The notes below the pieces were generated by a model. The model was not told where the DNA came from and did not search any database. It saw only the letters and a program-made list of their open reading frames with translations. Positions 56,581 to 64,000 of a stretch of 64,000 nucleotides of DNA are shown here, in pieces. How positions within the stretch are numbered: position 1 is the first letter of the stretch; each line of letters starts with the position of its first letter. Where the stretch lies: the NCBI GenBank assembly GCA_963668445.1, contig OY764335.1, positions 496,001 to 560,000 of the forward strand, written 5' to 3'. This stretch comes from Poriferisulfidus sp963668445. Lineage in GTDB: Bacteria; Pseudomonadota; Gammaproteobacteria; Poriferisulfidales; Poriferisulfidaceae. The position numbers were made by a program, and so were the translations under genes.

Positions 56581-56961
56581 TCAGTGCACGGCTTCGGCAA
56601 GCAGCGCCTGTTCCATTTGCTGTTCCGAAACCGGGAGATCCAAAGTCGCGTGGAATTCGTGCCAGTCTTCGAGCCGCTTGAAATGCGCACGGTGCGCGGG
56701 CTCCATCATGGCGACGGTGCGGATTCCAGAGTGCTTCTGAATCGCTCCGATCATGGATTCCAAGCTGCTGGTGCGGTCGCGGAAGTCGGATTGGTAGTTG
56801 AACTCGCAGACGATGACATCGGGCGGCTGCCGTCGAATGGCGGCCAGAGCCTTGCGCATTGAGGCGCACACCTCGACCGAGAAGCCCAGCCGGCGGTACA
56901 GCGGCGTAAAATCGGGATACCCTCCCAGTTCGACGATGGCCAGCAGGCGGCGTTCGCTCAT
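56581..56961 (-). CDS. Receiver-like (degenerate CheY-fold) protein
   Basis: This 126-residue protein looks like a response-regulator receiver fold (RRLLAIVELGGYPDFTPLYRRLGFSVEVCASMRKALAAIRRQPPDVIVCEFN), but the phospho-acceptor Asp at the end of the third strand is replaced by Glu in VIVCEFN and the acidic pair near the N-terminus is missing. It may be a pseudo-receiver. ATG overlap of four bases joins it to the Nudix gene, so it ends a minus-strand operon. Confidence 0.55.
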   Translation of the reverse strand: MSERRLLAIVELGGYPDFTPLYRRLGFSVEVCASMRKALAAIRRQPPDVIVCEFNYQSDFRDRTSSLESMIGAIQKHSGIRTVAMMEPAHRAHFKRLEDWHEFHATLDLPVSEQQMEQALLAEAVH

Positions 56962-57536
56962 GCGCCCGGTTCGGTTTGGGCTTCCGAGCCGTGCGACGGC
57001 ATGACGACTCCCGTGTGCACCGTGCCGTTGCCGGGGCCGAACTCGAGGTACAGTTCGAGATTGATGCGAATGACATCGAAAGCGAGTTCGTCCCATGGGA
57101 TGTCGTCCGGAGCAGTCAATCGGGTGCTGCTGGATTCCGGGCCCGGAGAAGCCTCGCCGCCGGCCAGAATGCCGGAGTACATCGCGTAGATTTGGGAGAC
57201 GTGCGGCAGGCTGTACAGGCTGAACAGCTTTAGGTTTTCGATTTGCGCATTCGCTTCTTCCATGCATTCACGGCGTGCGCATTCTGCTAGGGTCTCATGG
57301 TTTTCCATGAACCCGGCCGGCAGCGTCCACAACCCGAGCTTGGGCTTGATCGCACGCTTGCACAGAAGGATTCGTCCTTCCCATTCCAGCACGGCGCCCG
57401 CCACCGTCAAGGGGTTCTGGTAGATGATGTGGCCGCAGCGGTCGCATACGTGGCGTCGCTTGGTATCCCCATCGGGAATGCGGTAAGCGAGATTGGCGTA
57501 CCCGCATTGCGGGCAGAACGAAGGCTTGGCATGCAT
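56958..57536 (-). CDS. Nudix hydrolase with N-terminal zinc ribbon
   Basis: This 192-residue protein joins a zinc ribbon (FCPQCGYANLAYRIPDGDTKRRHVCDRCG) to a Nudix domain with the box G-x5-E-x7-RE-x2-EE (GFMENHETLAECARRECMEEANAQI). The Gly that usually ends the Nudix box is Asn here. Similar proteins act on NADH, ADP-ribose or related dinucleotides. It lies between the sulfurtransferase and the receiver-like gene in the same direction. Confidence 0.85.
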   Translation of the reverse strand: MHAKPSFCPQCGYANLAYRIPDGDTKRRHVCDRCGHIIYQNPLTVAGAVLEWEGRILLCKRAIKPKLGLWTLPAGFMENHETLAECARRECMEEANAQIENLKLFSLYSLPHVSQIYAMYSGILAGGEASPGPESSSTRLTAPDDIPWDELAFDVIRINLELYLEFGPGNGTVHTGVVMPSHGSEAQTEPGA

Positions 57537-57545
57537 GGCGAATCT

Positions 57546-58388
57546 TCAGGCGTCGCCAGTAGCGATGGGCCGTTCAGGGTTGCGTATCCAAGCACTCCAT
57601 GAGCCGACGTAGAGCCGGCCTGGTTCAAGTCCTGCATGTGCCATCGCCAGCAGGTTGTGGCATGCGGTCACGCCGGAGCCGCAAGAGTGGCAGACAGGCT
57701 GGGGATTTGCGGACAGGGCTGCGAAGCGTTCGCGCAAGTCGGCACGCGAACGGAACGTGCCATCCGCATTCAGGTTGCCGCGGAACGGTAGGTTTTGGGA
57801 GTTGGGAATGTGCCCGGCTTTGGCGTCCAGAGGCTCGATGCGCCCCGCGAAGCGGTCAGAGTCGCGGGCATCAACGACTTGGAGCGTCTTTTGCTCCAGT
57901 CCCGCTTCAATGTCTTCGGTCGAGACCCATAGAGCGTCGTTCGGTCTGATCGGATGGCAAGCGCGGGCTGCAGAAGGGCGGTCTTGGGAAAGCGCTCGCG
58001 CTTCCTGCACCCATTGGGGCAGTCCGCCATCCAAGACCGCAACGGCGGCATGGCCGACCCAACGTAACAGCCACCACATGCGTCCGGCAATGGCACCGCC
58101 CGCATCGTCGTAGACGACGACTTGCGCCCCCGGTGTGATGCCGAATGCTTCGAGCCTTGTCTGGAAAGCCTCGGGATCGGGCAGGGGATGCCGTCCGCTG
58201 GACGCATCAGGAGCGGCTGCCATGTCGGTGTCCAGATGGGCATAGCGTGCGCTTGGGATATGGCCTTCGCGCCACGCGGCTTCTCCGGCGTCCGGGTGTC
58301 CGACATCGAAGCGGCAATCCAGAACTATGGCCGCATTCTGCGCCAGCAAATCCGCCAGTTGCCCGGTTTTGATCAATGTTGTGTACAT
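57546..58388 (-). CDS. sseA: Thiosulfate / 3-mercaptopyruvate sulfurtransferase
   Basis: This 280-residue tandem-rhodanese protein transfers sulfane sulfur to thiophilic acceptors. The N-terminal inactive rhodanese domain (VLDCRFDVGHPDAGEAAWREGHIPSARY) is followed by the active domain with Cys in VCHSCGSGVTACHNLL; the CGSGVT loop points to the 3-mercaptopyruvate type. In a sulfur oxidiser it could also handle thiosulfate sulfur, which is inference. It lies 63 bases after cmoB and 10 bases before the Nudix gene. Confidence 0.9.
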   Translation of the reverse strand: MYTTLIKTGQLADLLAQNAAIVLDCRFDVGHPDAGEAAWREGHIPSARYAHLDTDMAAAPDASSGRHPLPDPEAFQTRLEAFGITPGAQVVVYDDAGGAIAGRMWWLLRWVGHAAVAVLDGGLPQWVQEARALSQDRPSAARACHPIRPNDALWVSTEDIEAGLEQKTLQVVDARDSDRFAGRIEPLDAKAGHIPNSQNLPFRGNLNADGTFRSRADLRERFAALSANPQPVCHSCGSGVTACHNLLAMAHAGLEPGRLYVGSWSAWIRNPERPIATGDA

Positions 58389-58450
58389 GCTCGTAGTCGC
58401 GGGAGACGCTTCCTTGCCCCAGTGTGCGAGATGTGCGCGATTATAACGAG

Positions 58451-59443
58451 TCAGCCGTCCGCGATGAAAATGGCGCGTTCCGGGGCGGGATGGCCTTCCT
58501 TGGTGAGTCGGGGATTTTCGGGGTCCAGCGCGTCCTGCAGCGAATAAAAGGGCATCCAGTCCGTGGTGCGTTGCTCTTCCGGCGTGGTGGCGGAGCAGTC
58601 GGCGCAGCGTGGCGTCAGGAAGCCGGCATCCTCAAGCTGGTGCAGGATGCGATCCGGGTGCATGAGCATCCAGACATTGTGCATGTTGGCATAGCGGCCG
58701 TCGATGGCGAGGATGCCGGAAGCCGGTGTCTGTGTACTGATCAGCGTCTCGAGGATCAATTCGCCGCCGGGGCGCAATTGCGTGCGCAATTGCCGCAGGT
58801 GCTCCTGCGGGTTGCGGCGATGATGCAGTACGCCCATCGAGAAGACGCTGTCGAAAGCGGCGGGCGGCAAGGCTTCGAAAGGTGCGGGAATCATCCAGGC
58901 CGGAAAATCTTCTGGCAGGAAATGTGTGAGCGCGGCGAACTGCCAATTGGCCAACCAGGAAGGTTCGACGCCCAGCGCGAAGCGGGTTCCTTGCCCGGTC
59001 ATGCGCAGCAGGTAGTAGCCGTTGCTGCATCCGACATCCAGAACCTGTCGGCCTTGGAGGCCGGAGATATGGGGCAGGATGCGATTCCATTTCATACCGC
59101 TGCGCCATTCCGCATCGATTTGTACACCGCATACCGAGAATGGGCCTTTCCGCCACGGAATCAGCGTTTGCAGGCTTTTGCGCAGGCGCGCATGCTGCGG
59201 GTCGCTTAGTTCGCTGTCGGCGCCGATGACGGGCCGGTCGGCATGGAGGGCCGTGTGCCGGGCAGCATGGGCGGGCAGAACCCGAACCGCATCGCGCCAG
59301 CGGGCGAAGTCGCCGTGCTCGGGATGCTGCCAGCGCTGTGCCGCAATTGGCAGCCATGCGTCGAGGCCGCCTTGCGCCAGAGTTTCGGTCAGGTAGGTTT
59401 CCCGCTGCAGCGCAAGGCCAGTATGGAGATGAAATGCAGGCAT
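58451..59443 (-). CDS. cmoB: tRNA U34 carboxymethyltransferase CmoB
   Basis: CmoB transfers a carboxymethyl group from carboxy-SAM to 5-hydroxyuridine at tRNA position 34. The 330-residue protein shows IPWRKGPFSVCGVQIDAEWRSGMKWNRILPHI, LDVGCSNGYYLLRMTGQG, VFSMGVLHHRRNPQEHL and AIDGRYANMHNVWM, all family features. The ATG at 59443 overlaps the end of cmoA by 55 bases, an unusually long but plausible overlap; the pair makes and uses carboxy-SAM. Confidence 0.94.
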   Translation of the reverse strand: MPAFHLHTGLALQRETYLTETLAQGGLDAWLPIAAQRWQHPEHGDFARWRDAVRVLPAHAARHTALHADRPVIGADSELSDPQHARLRKSLQTLIPWRKGPFSVCGVQIDAEWRSGMKWNRILPHISGLQGRQVLDVGCSNGYYLLRMTGQGTRFALGVEPSWLANWQFAALTHFLPEDFPAWMIPAPFEALPPAAFDSVFSMGVLHHRRNPQEHLRQLRTQLRPGGELILETLISTQTPASGILAIDGRYANMHNVWMLMHPDRILHQLEDAGFLTPRCADCSATTPEEQRTTDWMPFYSLQDALDPENPRLTKEGHPAPERAIFIADG

Positions 59444-60153
59444 TGGAACCATACGGCGGTCGAATCGAATCCGGCCGCAACCAGGCGGCTGCGGTGGGTG
59501 GCAAGCGAATCCCGCACCAGCGTCTGTTCGAGTGCGGTGCGCTTCTGGCTGATTTCCAGCGCACTGTAGCCTTGCGCCTTCTTGAAGGCGTCGTAGCGCT
59601 CTTGCGTACGACTTTCCAGCGGCTCCTTGAAGCGGAGCTTCTCCGTGAGAATCAGTGCGCCGCAAGGCCGTAGCGCATGCGCGATGCGCTGCAGCAGGGG
59701 CAGGCGGTCTTCCGGATCCAGAAACTGCAAGGTCAGGTTGAGCACGACGACGCCGGCCGGCTCCAAATCGACATGGCGGATATCGGCGCAATGGTAGCGG
59801 ACCGGAGGGCCGGGCAGGCACTGGCACTGCTCGATCATATCTGTCGAAGCATCAATGCCCACGACCGGGCTGCTGGAGCCTAGGCGTGCGCTCAGGGCCC
59901 GGGCGACGGCGCCGAGGGAACAGCCGAGATCGTAGCACAGGGTGCCGGGCTGCGCGTGCCGAGCGCCTAGAATGCTGATGCCGTGAATGAGCGAAGCGTA
60001 CCCCGGCACGGACCGTTCCGCCATGTCCTGAAACACTCGGGCGACTTCGGCATTAAAGCGGAACGGAGCCTCGGCGCGAGGCGCCGCATAGAGCGTGTCG
60101 ATGGCGGGCGCCAGTTCAGGCGCCTTTGAAGCGGGTGCCCGGGGCGAAGCCAA
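59389..60153 (-). CDS. cmoA: Carboxy-S-adenosyl-L-methionine synthase CmoA
   Basis: CmoA makes carboxy-SAM from SAM and prephenate. The 254-residue protein shows DTLYAAPRAEAPFRFNAEVARVFQDMAERSVPGY, YDLGCSLGAVARALSARLG, VVLNLTLQFLDPEDRLPLL and YSALEISQKRTALEQTLVRDSLATHRSRLVAAGF. An N-terminal extension of ~18 residues over E. coli CmoA suggests that a later non-ATG start may be used; the ATG at 60153 overlaps the remnant gene upstream. Confidence 0.94.
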   Translation of the reverse strand: MASPRAPASKAPELAPAIDTLYAAPRAEAPFRFNAEVARVFQDMAERSVPGYASLIHGISILGARHAQPGTLCYDLGCSLGAVARALSARLGSSSPVVGIDASTDMIEQCQCLPGPPVRYHCADIRHVDLEPAGVVVLNLTLQFLDPEDRLPLLQRIAHALRPCGALILTEKLRFKEPLESRTQERYDAFKKAQGYSALEISQKRTALEQTLVRDSLATHRSRLVAAGFDSTAVWFQCLHFISILALRCSGKPT

Positions 60154-60312
60154 AGATGTTTTCCAAGTGCAGTTCGCGAGTCAGGCCGTGACTGCCTGTT
60201 GGCCGTGTTCCCTGGACGTCTCTGCCAGAATCAGGCGAGCGCCGTTGCGCACGTAGCCGCCGGCGACTTGCGCTTGCTTGCGCAGCAGTTCGCGGGCTTT
60301 GTCGAGCGTCAT
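60116..60312 (-). pseudogene. Small conserved gene after pfp, broken by one-base deletion
   Basis: The ATG at 60312 overlaps the pfp stop (ATGA) and opens a 43-residue frame, MTLDKARELLRKQAQVAGGY...REHGQQAVTA, ending at 60181. One extra C in the GGCC just before the stop would extend it to about 65 residues with LTRELHLENIFGFAPGTRFKGA, ending at 60116. The joined protein looks like a coherent small basic protein; I do not know its function. The break may be real or a sequencing error. Confidence 0.6.
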
Positions 60313-61568
60313 GGCGCGAACGGCGGCAGTTTGCGTTCGACGGCAATGTTTTTGAGCTTGGCATAAGTCGGCAGGCCTTGTCGGAACGGCGGAGGCTCTT
60401 CGCCGCGGATGAGCGGCTCCAAGTACGCACGGCAGCGCTTGGTGATGCCGAAGCCATTGCGGGTGATGTAGCTGCGCGGCATCATGCGTTCCCGGTTGGC
60501 GACGCGGGATAGGGCGACATGGCCAATTTTCCAACGGTACGGACGATCGGAGGTGCGCACGATCGTCGGCATCACGGCCGTGTGCCCGGCAACGGCCAGC
60601 CGGACGGCGGCGCGGCCGACCCCATACGCCTGTTGCAGGTCGGTCGCGGAAGCGATGTGGCGAGCGGCGCGTTGCAGATAGTCGGCGACTGCCCAGTGGT
60701 ACTTGTAGCCGAGGCGCTCTTTGACCATGTGCGCGAGAATCAGGGCGTTGCCGCCGAGTTGCGCATGGCCGAAGGCATCGCTAGAGCCGACCTCGGCCAG
60801 AAATTTGCCGTCCGGGGTGCGTACGCCTTCGGACGCGACGATGGCGCAGAAGCCGAAGCGTTGCACGCAGTCGTCGACGCGGGCTAGGAAGGCCTTGGCA
60901 TCGAACGGGATTTCCGGGAACAGGATGAGATGCGGGGCGTCGCCGGGGGCTTCGGCGGCCAAGCCGCCGGCCGCGGCGATCCAGCCGGCGTGGCGGCCCA
61001 TTACTTCGAGAATGAACACTTTGGTGGATGTCGCCGCCATGCCGGCGACATCCAGACCGGCCTCGCGGATCGAGGTGCCGACGTATTTCGCGACTGAGCC
61101 GAAGCCGGGGCAGTTGTCGGTGACGGGCAGATCGTTGTCGACCGTCTTCGGCACACCGATGCAGCGAAGAGGATATTTCAGCGAGCGAGCGAGCTGGGCG
61201 ATCTTCCAGGCAGTGTCTTGCGAATCGCCGCCGCCGTTGTAGAAGAAATAGCCGATATCGTGCGCGTCGAACACCTCGATCAGGCGTTCGTATTCGCGCC
61301 GGTTCTCTTCGAGGCCCTTGAGTTTATAGCGGCAGGAGCCGAACGCGGCGCCCGGCGTGTTGCGCAGCGCGGCGATCGTGCGCGAGGTCTCGCGATGGGT
61401 GTCGATCAGGTCTTCATGCAGAGCGCCGAGGATGCCGTGGCGCCCGGCATACACGCGGCCGATATGCGTTCGGCAGCCCCGGGCTGTTTCGATTACGCCG
61501 CAGGCCGAAGCGTTGATGACGGCCGTCGGCCCTCCCGACTGGGCGTAGAAGGCGTTGCGGGGGCTCAT
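60309..61568 (-). CDS. pfp: Pyrophosphate-dependent 6-phosphofructokinase
   Basis: This 419-residue enzyme phosphorylates fructose 6-phosphate reversibly with pyrophosphate. The start MSPRNAFYAQSGGPTAVINAS, the GGGDSQDTA loop, the PKTVDNDLPVTDNCPGFG motif (Lys instead of the Gly of ATP enzymes) and EVMGRHAGWIAAAGGLA all fit the PPi type. Such enzymes are frequent in autotrophic and methylotrophic proteobacteria, where they also serve the Calvin or RuMP cycles. The reaction direction in this organism is not shown by sequence. Confidence 0.93.
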   Translation of the reverse strand: MSPRNAFYAQSGGPTAVINASACGVIETARGCRTHIGRVYAGRHGILGALHEDLIDTHRETSRTIAALRNTPGAAFGSCRYKLKGLEENRREYERLIEVFDAHDIGYFFYNGGGDSQDTAWKIAQLARSLKYPLRCIGVPKTVDNDLPVTDNCPGFGSVAKYVGTSIREAGLDVAGMAATSTKVFILEVMGRHAGWIAAAGGLAAEAPGDAPHLILFPEIPFDAKAFLARVDDCVQRFGFCAIVASEGVRTPDGKFLAEVGSSDAFGHAQLGGNALILAHMVKERLGYKYHWAVADYLQRAARHIASATDLQQAYGVGRAAVRLAVAGHTAVMPTIVRTSDRPYRWKIGHVALSRVANRERMMPRSYITRNGFGITKRCRAYLEPLIRGEEPPPFRQGLPTYAKLKNIAVERKLPPFAP

Positions 61569-61945
61569 GGCGCCTCCGATGCTCGTCCGCGACCGGTCAT
61601 GCGTGCATAGTCGGACTGCATCTGCAGCAGTTGCATGACGCATTCGGCAAGTTCCGTGTAGTCGGTCACATCCGGGCCCATCTGCTGCAAGCCATTATAG
61701 AAAAATGGGCATCGGTAGTGGCTCTCGCCGGCCTTGACGATGAGGAAGTTGCAGTCGTTGGCGGCCCAGAACAGGGCCGGGCCGGGCGTGCCGCTTTCGG
61801 CCTTCGGGCGCAGGCCGATTTCCATGTCGGCCGCATGCAGTTCCACGGCACCTTGGCCCCAACGTTCCTTGACGGCGGTTTGGGTCACCCGTTTTTCACG
61901 ATCCGTGAAGTCGGCGATGTTCGAAGGCACGGCGGATGCGGCCAT
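61565..61945 (-). CDS. Conserved hypothetical protein upstream of pfp
   Basis: This 126-residue protein is not recognised. It lacks signal or membrane segments and contains GPALFWAANDCNFLIVKAGESHYRCPFFYNGLQQMG and TDYTELAECVMQLLQMQSDYARM. Its stop overlaps the pfp ATG (ATGA), and it follows the antiporter gene by 18 bases, so it belongs to the same operon. Confidence 0.6.
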   Translation of the reverse strand: MAASAVPSNIADFTDREKRVTQTAVKERWGQGAVELHAADMEIGLRPKAESGTPGPALFWAANDCNFLIVKAGESHYRCPFFYNGLQQMGPDVTDYTELAECVMQLLQMQSDYARMTGRGRASEAP

Positions 61946-61963
61946 GGGCGTACCGGGCCGGCC

Positions 61964-63127
61964 TTATTGCTGGCGCAGTTCGTCGGACAGGGCCATGGGC
62001 GACGGGTAGAACAGGATGATCCAGTAGGACGAGATGATGAAGGTCAGCAGGGTTGCCGTCTGGATCGTATAGGAGGCGGCTTCGCTGATGACGCCGCCAG
62101 TCAGCGCCAGCACCGAGATCAGCAGGGAAAATTCGCTGATATTGGCCATGCGCACGCCGACTTCATGCGATCGGTTCGGCTTTTCCCCGCCTTTCCGCAG
62201 CAGCGTGCGAAACAGCCACGGCTTGCTGAGCATCACGAAGGCGACCAGCAGCACGGAGGGCAGCATGACATCGCCGAAGGCATGCCAGTTGTATGCGGCG
62301 CCGACGGAGAAGAAGAAGATCACCAGGAAGAAATCGCGCAATGGCCGCAGCACTTCCGCAATGTAGTTGGCGATGGGGCTCGCAGCCAGTGCGACGCCGG
62401 CGATGAAGGCTCCGGATTCGCTGGACAGGCCAAGGAAAGTGGCCGCTTCCGCCATGCCCAGGCACCAGCCGATGACGACCAGAAAGACGTACTCCTGAAT
62501 CTGGTCGAATTTGGTGAACAGCGGCACCAGAACATAGCGTTGCATCAGGAACGCCAAGCCGACGACCGCCGGGAAGCCGATCATCAGGCGCAGGAATTCG
62601 TTGCCGACGAAGATTCCGGTCTGCAGTTCGATCAGTAGCAGGATGATGATCGCGATCAAGTCCTGCAGCAGAAGGATGCTGATCATCAGTTCGCCTGTAA
62701 TCTGGTGGTGCAGGACGGTGGTCGGCAGCAGTTTCAGGCCGATGATGGTGCTGGAGAACATCAGGGCAGCGCCGATGACGGCTGCATCGATCAGGTTGAA
62801 GCCGAGCATATAGCAGATGGCAAAGCCGCCGGCAGCGAAAAAGCCGCTGGTGAGCGTGGTGATGATGGCGGTCTTCTTGAACAGGCCTACCAGTTTCTGG
62901 GGCACCAGATTGAGGCCGAGCAGGAACAGCAGGAACGTGATGCCGATATGGGAGACTTCCTGCACCATGTGCACATCCGGAATGAGTCCCAGGCTGTAGG
63001 GGCCGATGAGCAGTCCGAGCAGAATGTAGGCGATGAGCAGGGTTTGCCGGGCGAACAGGGCTAATGTCGCTAAAATAGCCGCACCCGTATAGATCAGGAA
63101 GATGGGAAATACGATATCGCCGTGCAT
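61964..63127 (-). CDS. CPA2-family cation/proton antiporter (Kef-type)
   Basis: This 387-residue inner-membrane protein has about twelve hydrophobic segments and the CPA2 marks: GLLIGPYSLGLIPD, LLFLLGLNLVPQKL, SSTIIGLKLLPT, LLLQDLIAIIILL and SSESGAFIAGVALAASP. No C-terminal NAD-binding RCK domain is present, so it is shorter than KefB/KefC; the ion cannot be told. It opens the minus-strand operon and is divergent from ampD. Confidence 0.88.
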   Translation of the reverse strand: MHGDIVFPIFLIYTGAAILATLALFARQTLLIAYILLGLLIGPYSLGLIPDVHMVQEVSHIGITFLLFLLGLNLVPQKLVGLFKKTAIITTLTSGFFAAGGFAICYMLGFNLIDAAVIGAALMFSSTIIGLKLLPTTVLHHQITGELMISILLLQDLIAIIILLLIELQTGIFVGNEFLRLMIGFPAVVGLAFLMQRYVLVPLFTKFDQIQEYVFLVVIGWCLGMAEAATFLGLSSESGAFIAGVALAASPIANYIAEVLRPLRDFFLVIFFFSVGAAYNWHAFGDVMLPSVLLVAFVMLSKPWLFRTLLRKGGEKPNRSHEVGVRMANISEFSLLISVLALTGGVISEAASYTIQTATLLTFIISSYWIILFYPSPMALSDELRQQ

Positions 63128-63186
63128 GGGGGAATTCCCGGCAGGTTTCCTATGCTGAAAGCCGTATTCTATCAGGATTTCAGACC

Positions 63187-63741
63187 GTGCGCATGAAAGT
63201 GGCGGCTGGGCTTTTGCACGGCGTGCGCTATGCGGCGTCGCCGAATTGCGATGCGCGTCCGCCCGGATGCGAGCCGGAATTGGTCGTGGTGCATGGCATC
63301 AGTCTGCCGCCCGGGAAATTCGGCAGCGACGCGATCGAACGCTTGTTCATGAATACGCTGGACATCCAGGCGCATCCGTATTTCGAGCGGCTTCGGGGCT
63401 TGTGCGTATCCGCGCATGCCTTGATCCGCCGCGATGGGGAAGTTCTGCAGTTCGTGCCGTTCCATCTTCGGGCGTGGCACGCCGGCGAATCCTGCTATGC
63501 GGGCCGGAAGGATTGCAACGATTTTTCAATCGGCATCGAACTGGAAGGGACGGACGATCAGCCGTATGCCGAAGTGCAGGTGCGGATGCTGGCCGCGATG
63601 ATTCGGGCCTTGTGCGAGTGCTATCCTCGCTTGGGCCCAGACCGCGTGGCAGGGCATAGCGACATTGCGCCGGGGCGCAAGACCGACCCCGGACCGCATT
63701 TCGATTGGGTGGGCTTGCGGGAGCTGCTGGCCGAAGATTAG
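63187..63741 (+). CDS. ampD: 1,6-anhydro-N-acetylmuramyl-L-alanine amidase AmpD
   Basis: AmpD cleaves the peptide from anhydro-muropeptides in cytosolic cell-wall recycling. The 184-residue protein has the zinc-site His in VVVHGISLPPGKFG, SAHALIRRDGEVLQFVPFHLRAWHAGES, DFSIGIELEGTD and AGHSDIAPGRKTDPGPHFDW. GTG 63187 or ATG 63193 may be the start. Its stop shares bases with the convergent msrB stop. Confidence 0.95.
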   Translation: MRMKVAAGLLHGVRYAASPNCDARPPGCEPELVVVHGISLPPGKFGSDAIERLFMNTLDIQAHPYFERLRGLCVSAHALIRRDGEVLQFVPFHLRAWHAGESCYAGRKDCNDFSIGIELEGTDDQPYAEVQVRMLAAMIRALCECYPRLGPDRVAGHSDIAPGRKTDPGPHFDWVGLRELLAED

Positions 63742-64000
63742 TCTTGGCGCGATTCCAATTGCAAGGCCGCCGAATTGATGCAGTAGCGCTGGCCGCCCGG
63801 TGCCGGACCGTCGGGGAAGACATGGCCCAAATGCGCGTCGCATCGCGCGCACAGCACTTCCGTGCGGCGCATGCCGAAGCTGAAGTCGTCTTCTTCCGTC
63901 AGGCAGTGCGCCGCGGCGGGCCGTGCGAAACTGGGCCAGCCTGTGCCGGAATCGAACTTGTCCTGCGAATCGAACAGGGCTTGCCCGCAGCAGACGCAGG
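63738..64000 (-). CDS. msrB: Peptide-methionine (R)-S-oxide reductase MsrB, 5' part outside window
   Basis: MsrB repairs methionine-R-sulfoxide in proteins. The visible 86 C-terminal residues begin CVCCGQALFDSQDKFDSGTGWPSF and include VLCARCDAHLGHVFPDGP, with zinc-binding cysteines, and the catalytic Cys in GQRYCINSAAL. The N-terminal part lies beyond the right edge. The gene converges on ampD, sharing two bases at the stop codons. Confidence 0.92.
   Translation of the reverse strand, partial: CVCCGQALFDSQDKFDSGTGWPSFARPAAAHCLTEEDDFSFGMRRTEVLCARCDAHLGHVFPDGPAPGGQRYCINSAALQLESRQD

Overview
The window is GC-rich, densely coded chromosomal DNA from a gammaproteobacterium that oxidises reduced sulfur. 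Gammaproteobacterial gene neighbourhoods support this: rpoZ-spoT-ridA-recG, coaE-zapD, hemC-hemD-hemX-hemY, lptM-lysA, dapA-bamC, cmoA-cmoB, and bamD divergent from rluD-pgeF followed by clpB. Sulfur metabolism is shown by two complete adenylylsulfate (APS) reductase loci. No species can be named from the sequence alone. No tRNA, rRNA operon, CRISPR array, transposase or phage gene was seen.

Layout. 1-1.7 kb: an AbiE-type toxin-antitoxin pair. 1.7-25.9 kb: housekeeping genes (stringent response, recombination, CoA, NAD, outer-membrane assembly, translation, lysine and pterin synthesis). 25.97-26.30 kb: RNase P RNA. 26.4-33.4 kb: a formylmethanofuran dehydrogenase/formyltransferase operon (fwdD-fwdB-fwdA-ftr-fwdC) followed by a 7Fe ferredoxin and an adrenodoxin-type ferredoxin-NADP reductase. 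34.3-36.7 kb: a fibronectin/autotransporter-like surface protein whose start codon abuts a 23-base homopolymer, a classic phase-variation configuration. 37.1-42.9 kb: aprM-aprB-aprA and katG. 43-51.9 kb: haem, arginine and lysine genes. 52-54.5 kb: a second, different aprB-aprA. 54.5-64 kb: bolA, a cupin, a frameshifted Fic gene, and a long minus-strand run (antiporter, pfp, cmoA, cmoB, sulfurtransferase, Nudix), ending with ampD and the 3' part of msrB.

How the parts may work together. AprBA run in the oxidative direction would convert sulfite and AMP to APS, with AprM as the likely membrane electron exit for the first copy. The C1 module links tetrahydromethanopterin-bound formyl groups to methanofuran and then to formate or CO2. 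Unlike the methylotroph formyltransferase/hydrolase complex, this B subunit keeps the FeS cysteines and the Cys-His pair of the Mo/W site, and a separate FwdD-type molybdopterin-binding subunit is encoded first in the operon. With ferredoxin and FprA next door, a redox-active formyl/CO2 branch is the most interesting hypothesis in this window. Two one-base frameshifts (Fic gene; a small gene after pfp) and the 23-base homopolymer should be checked in reads, since assembly error is possible.
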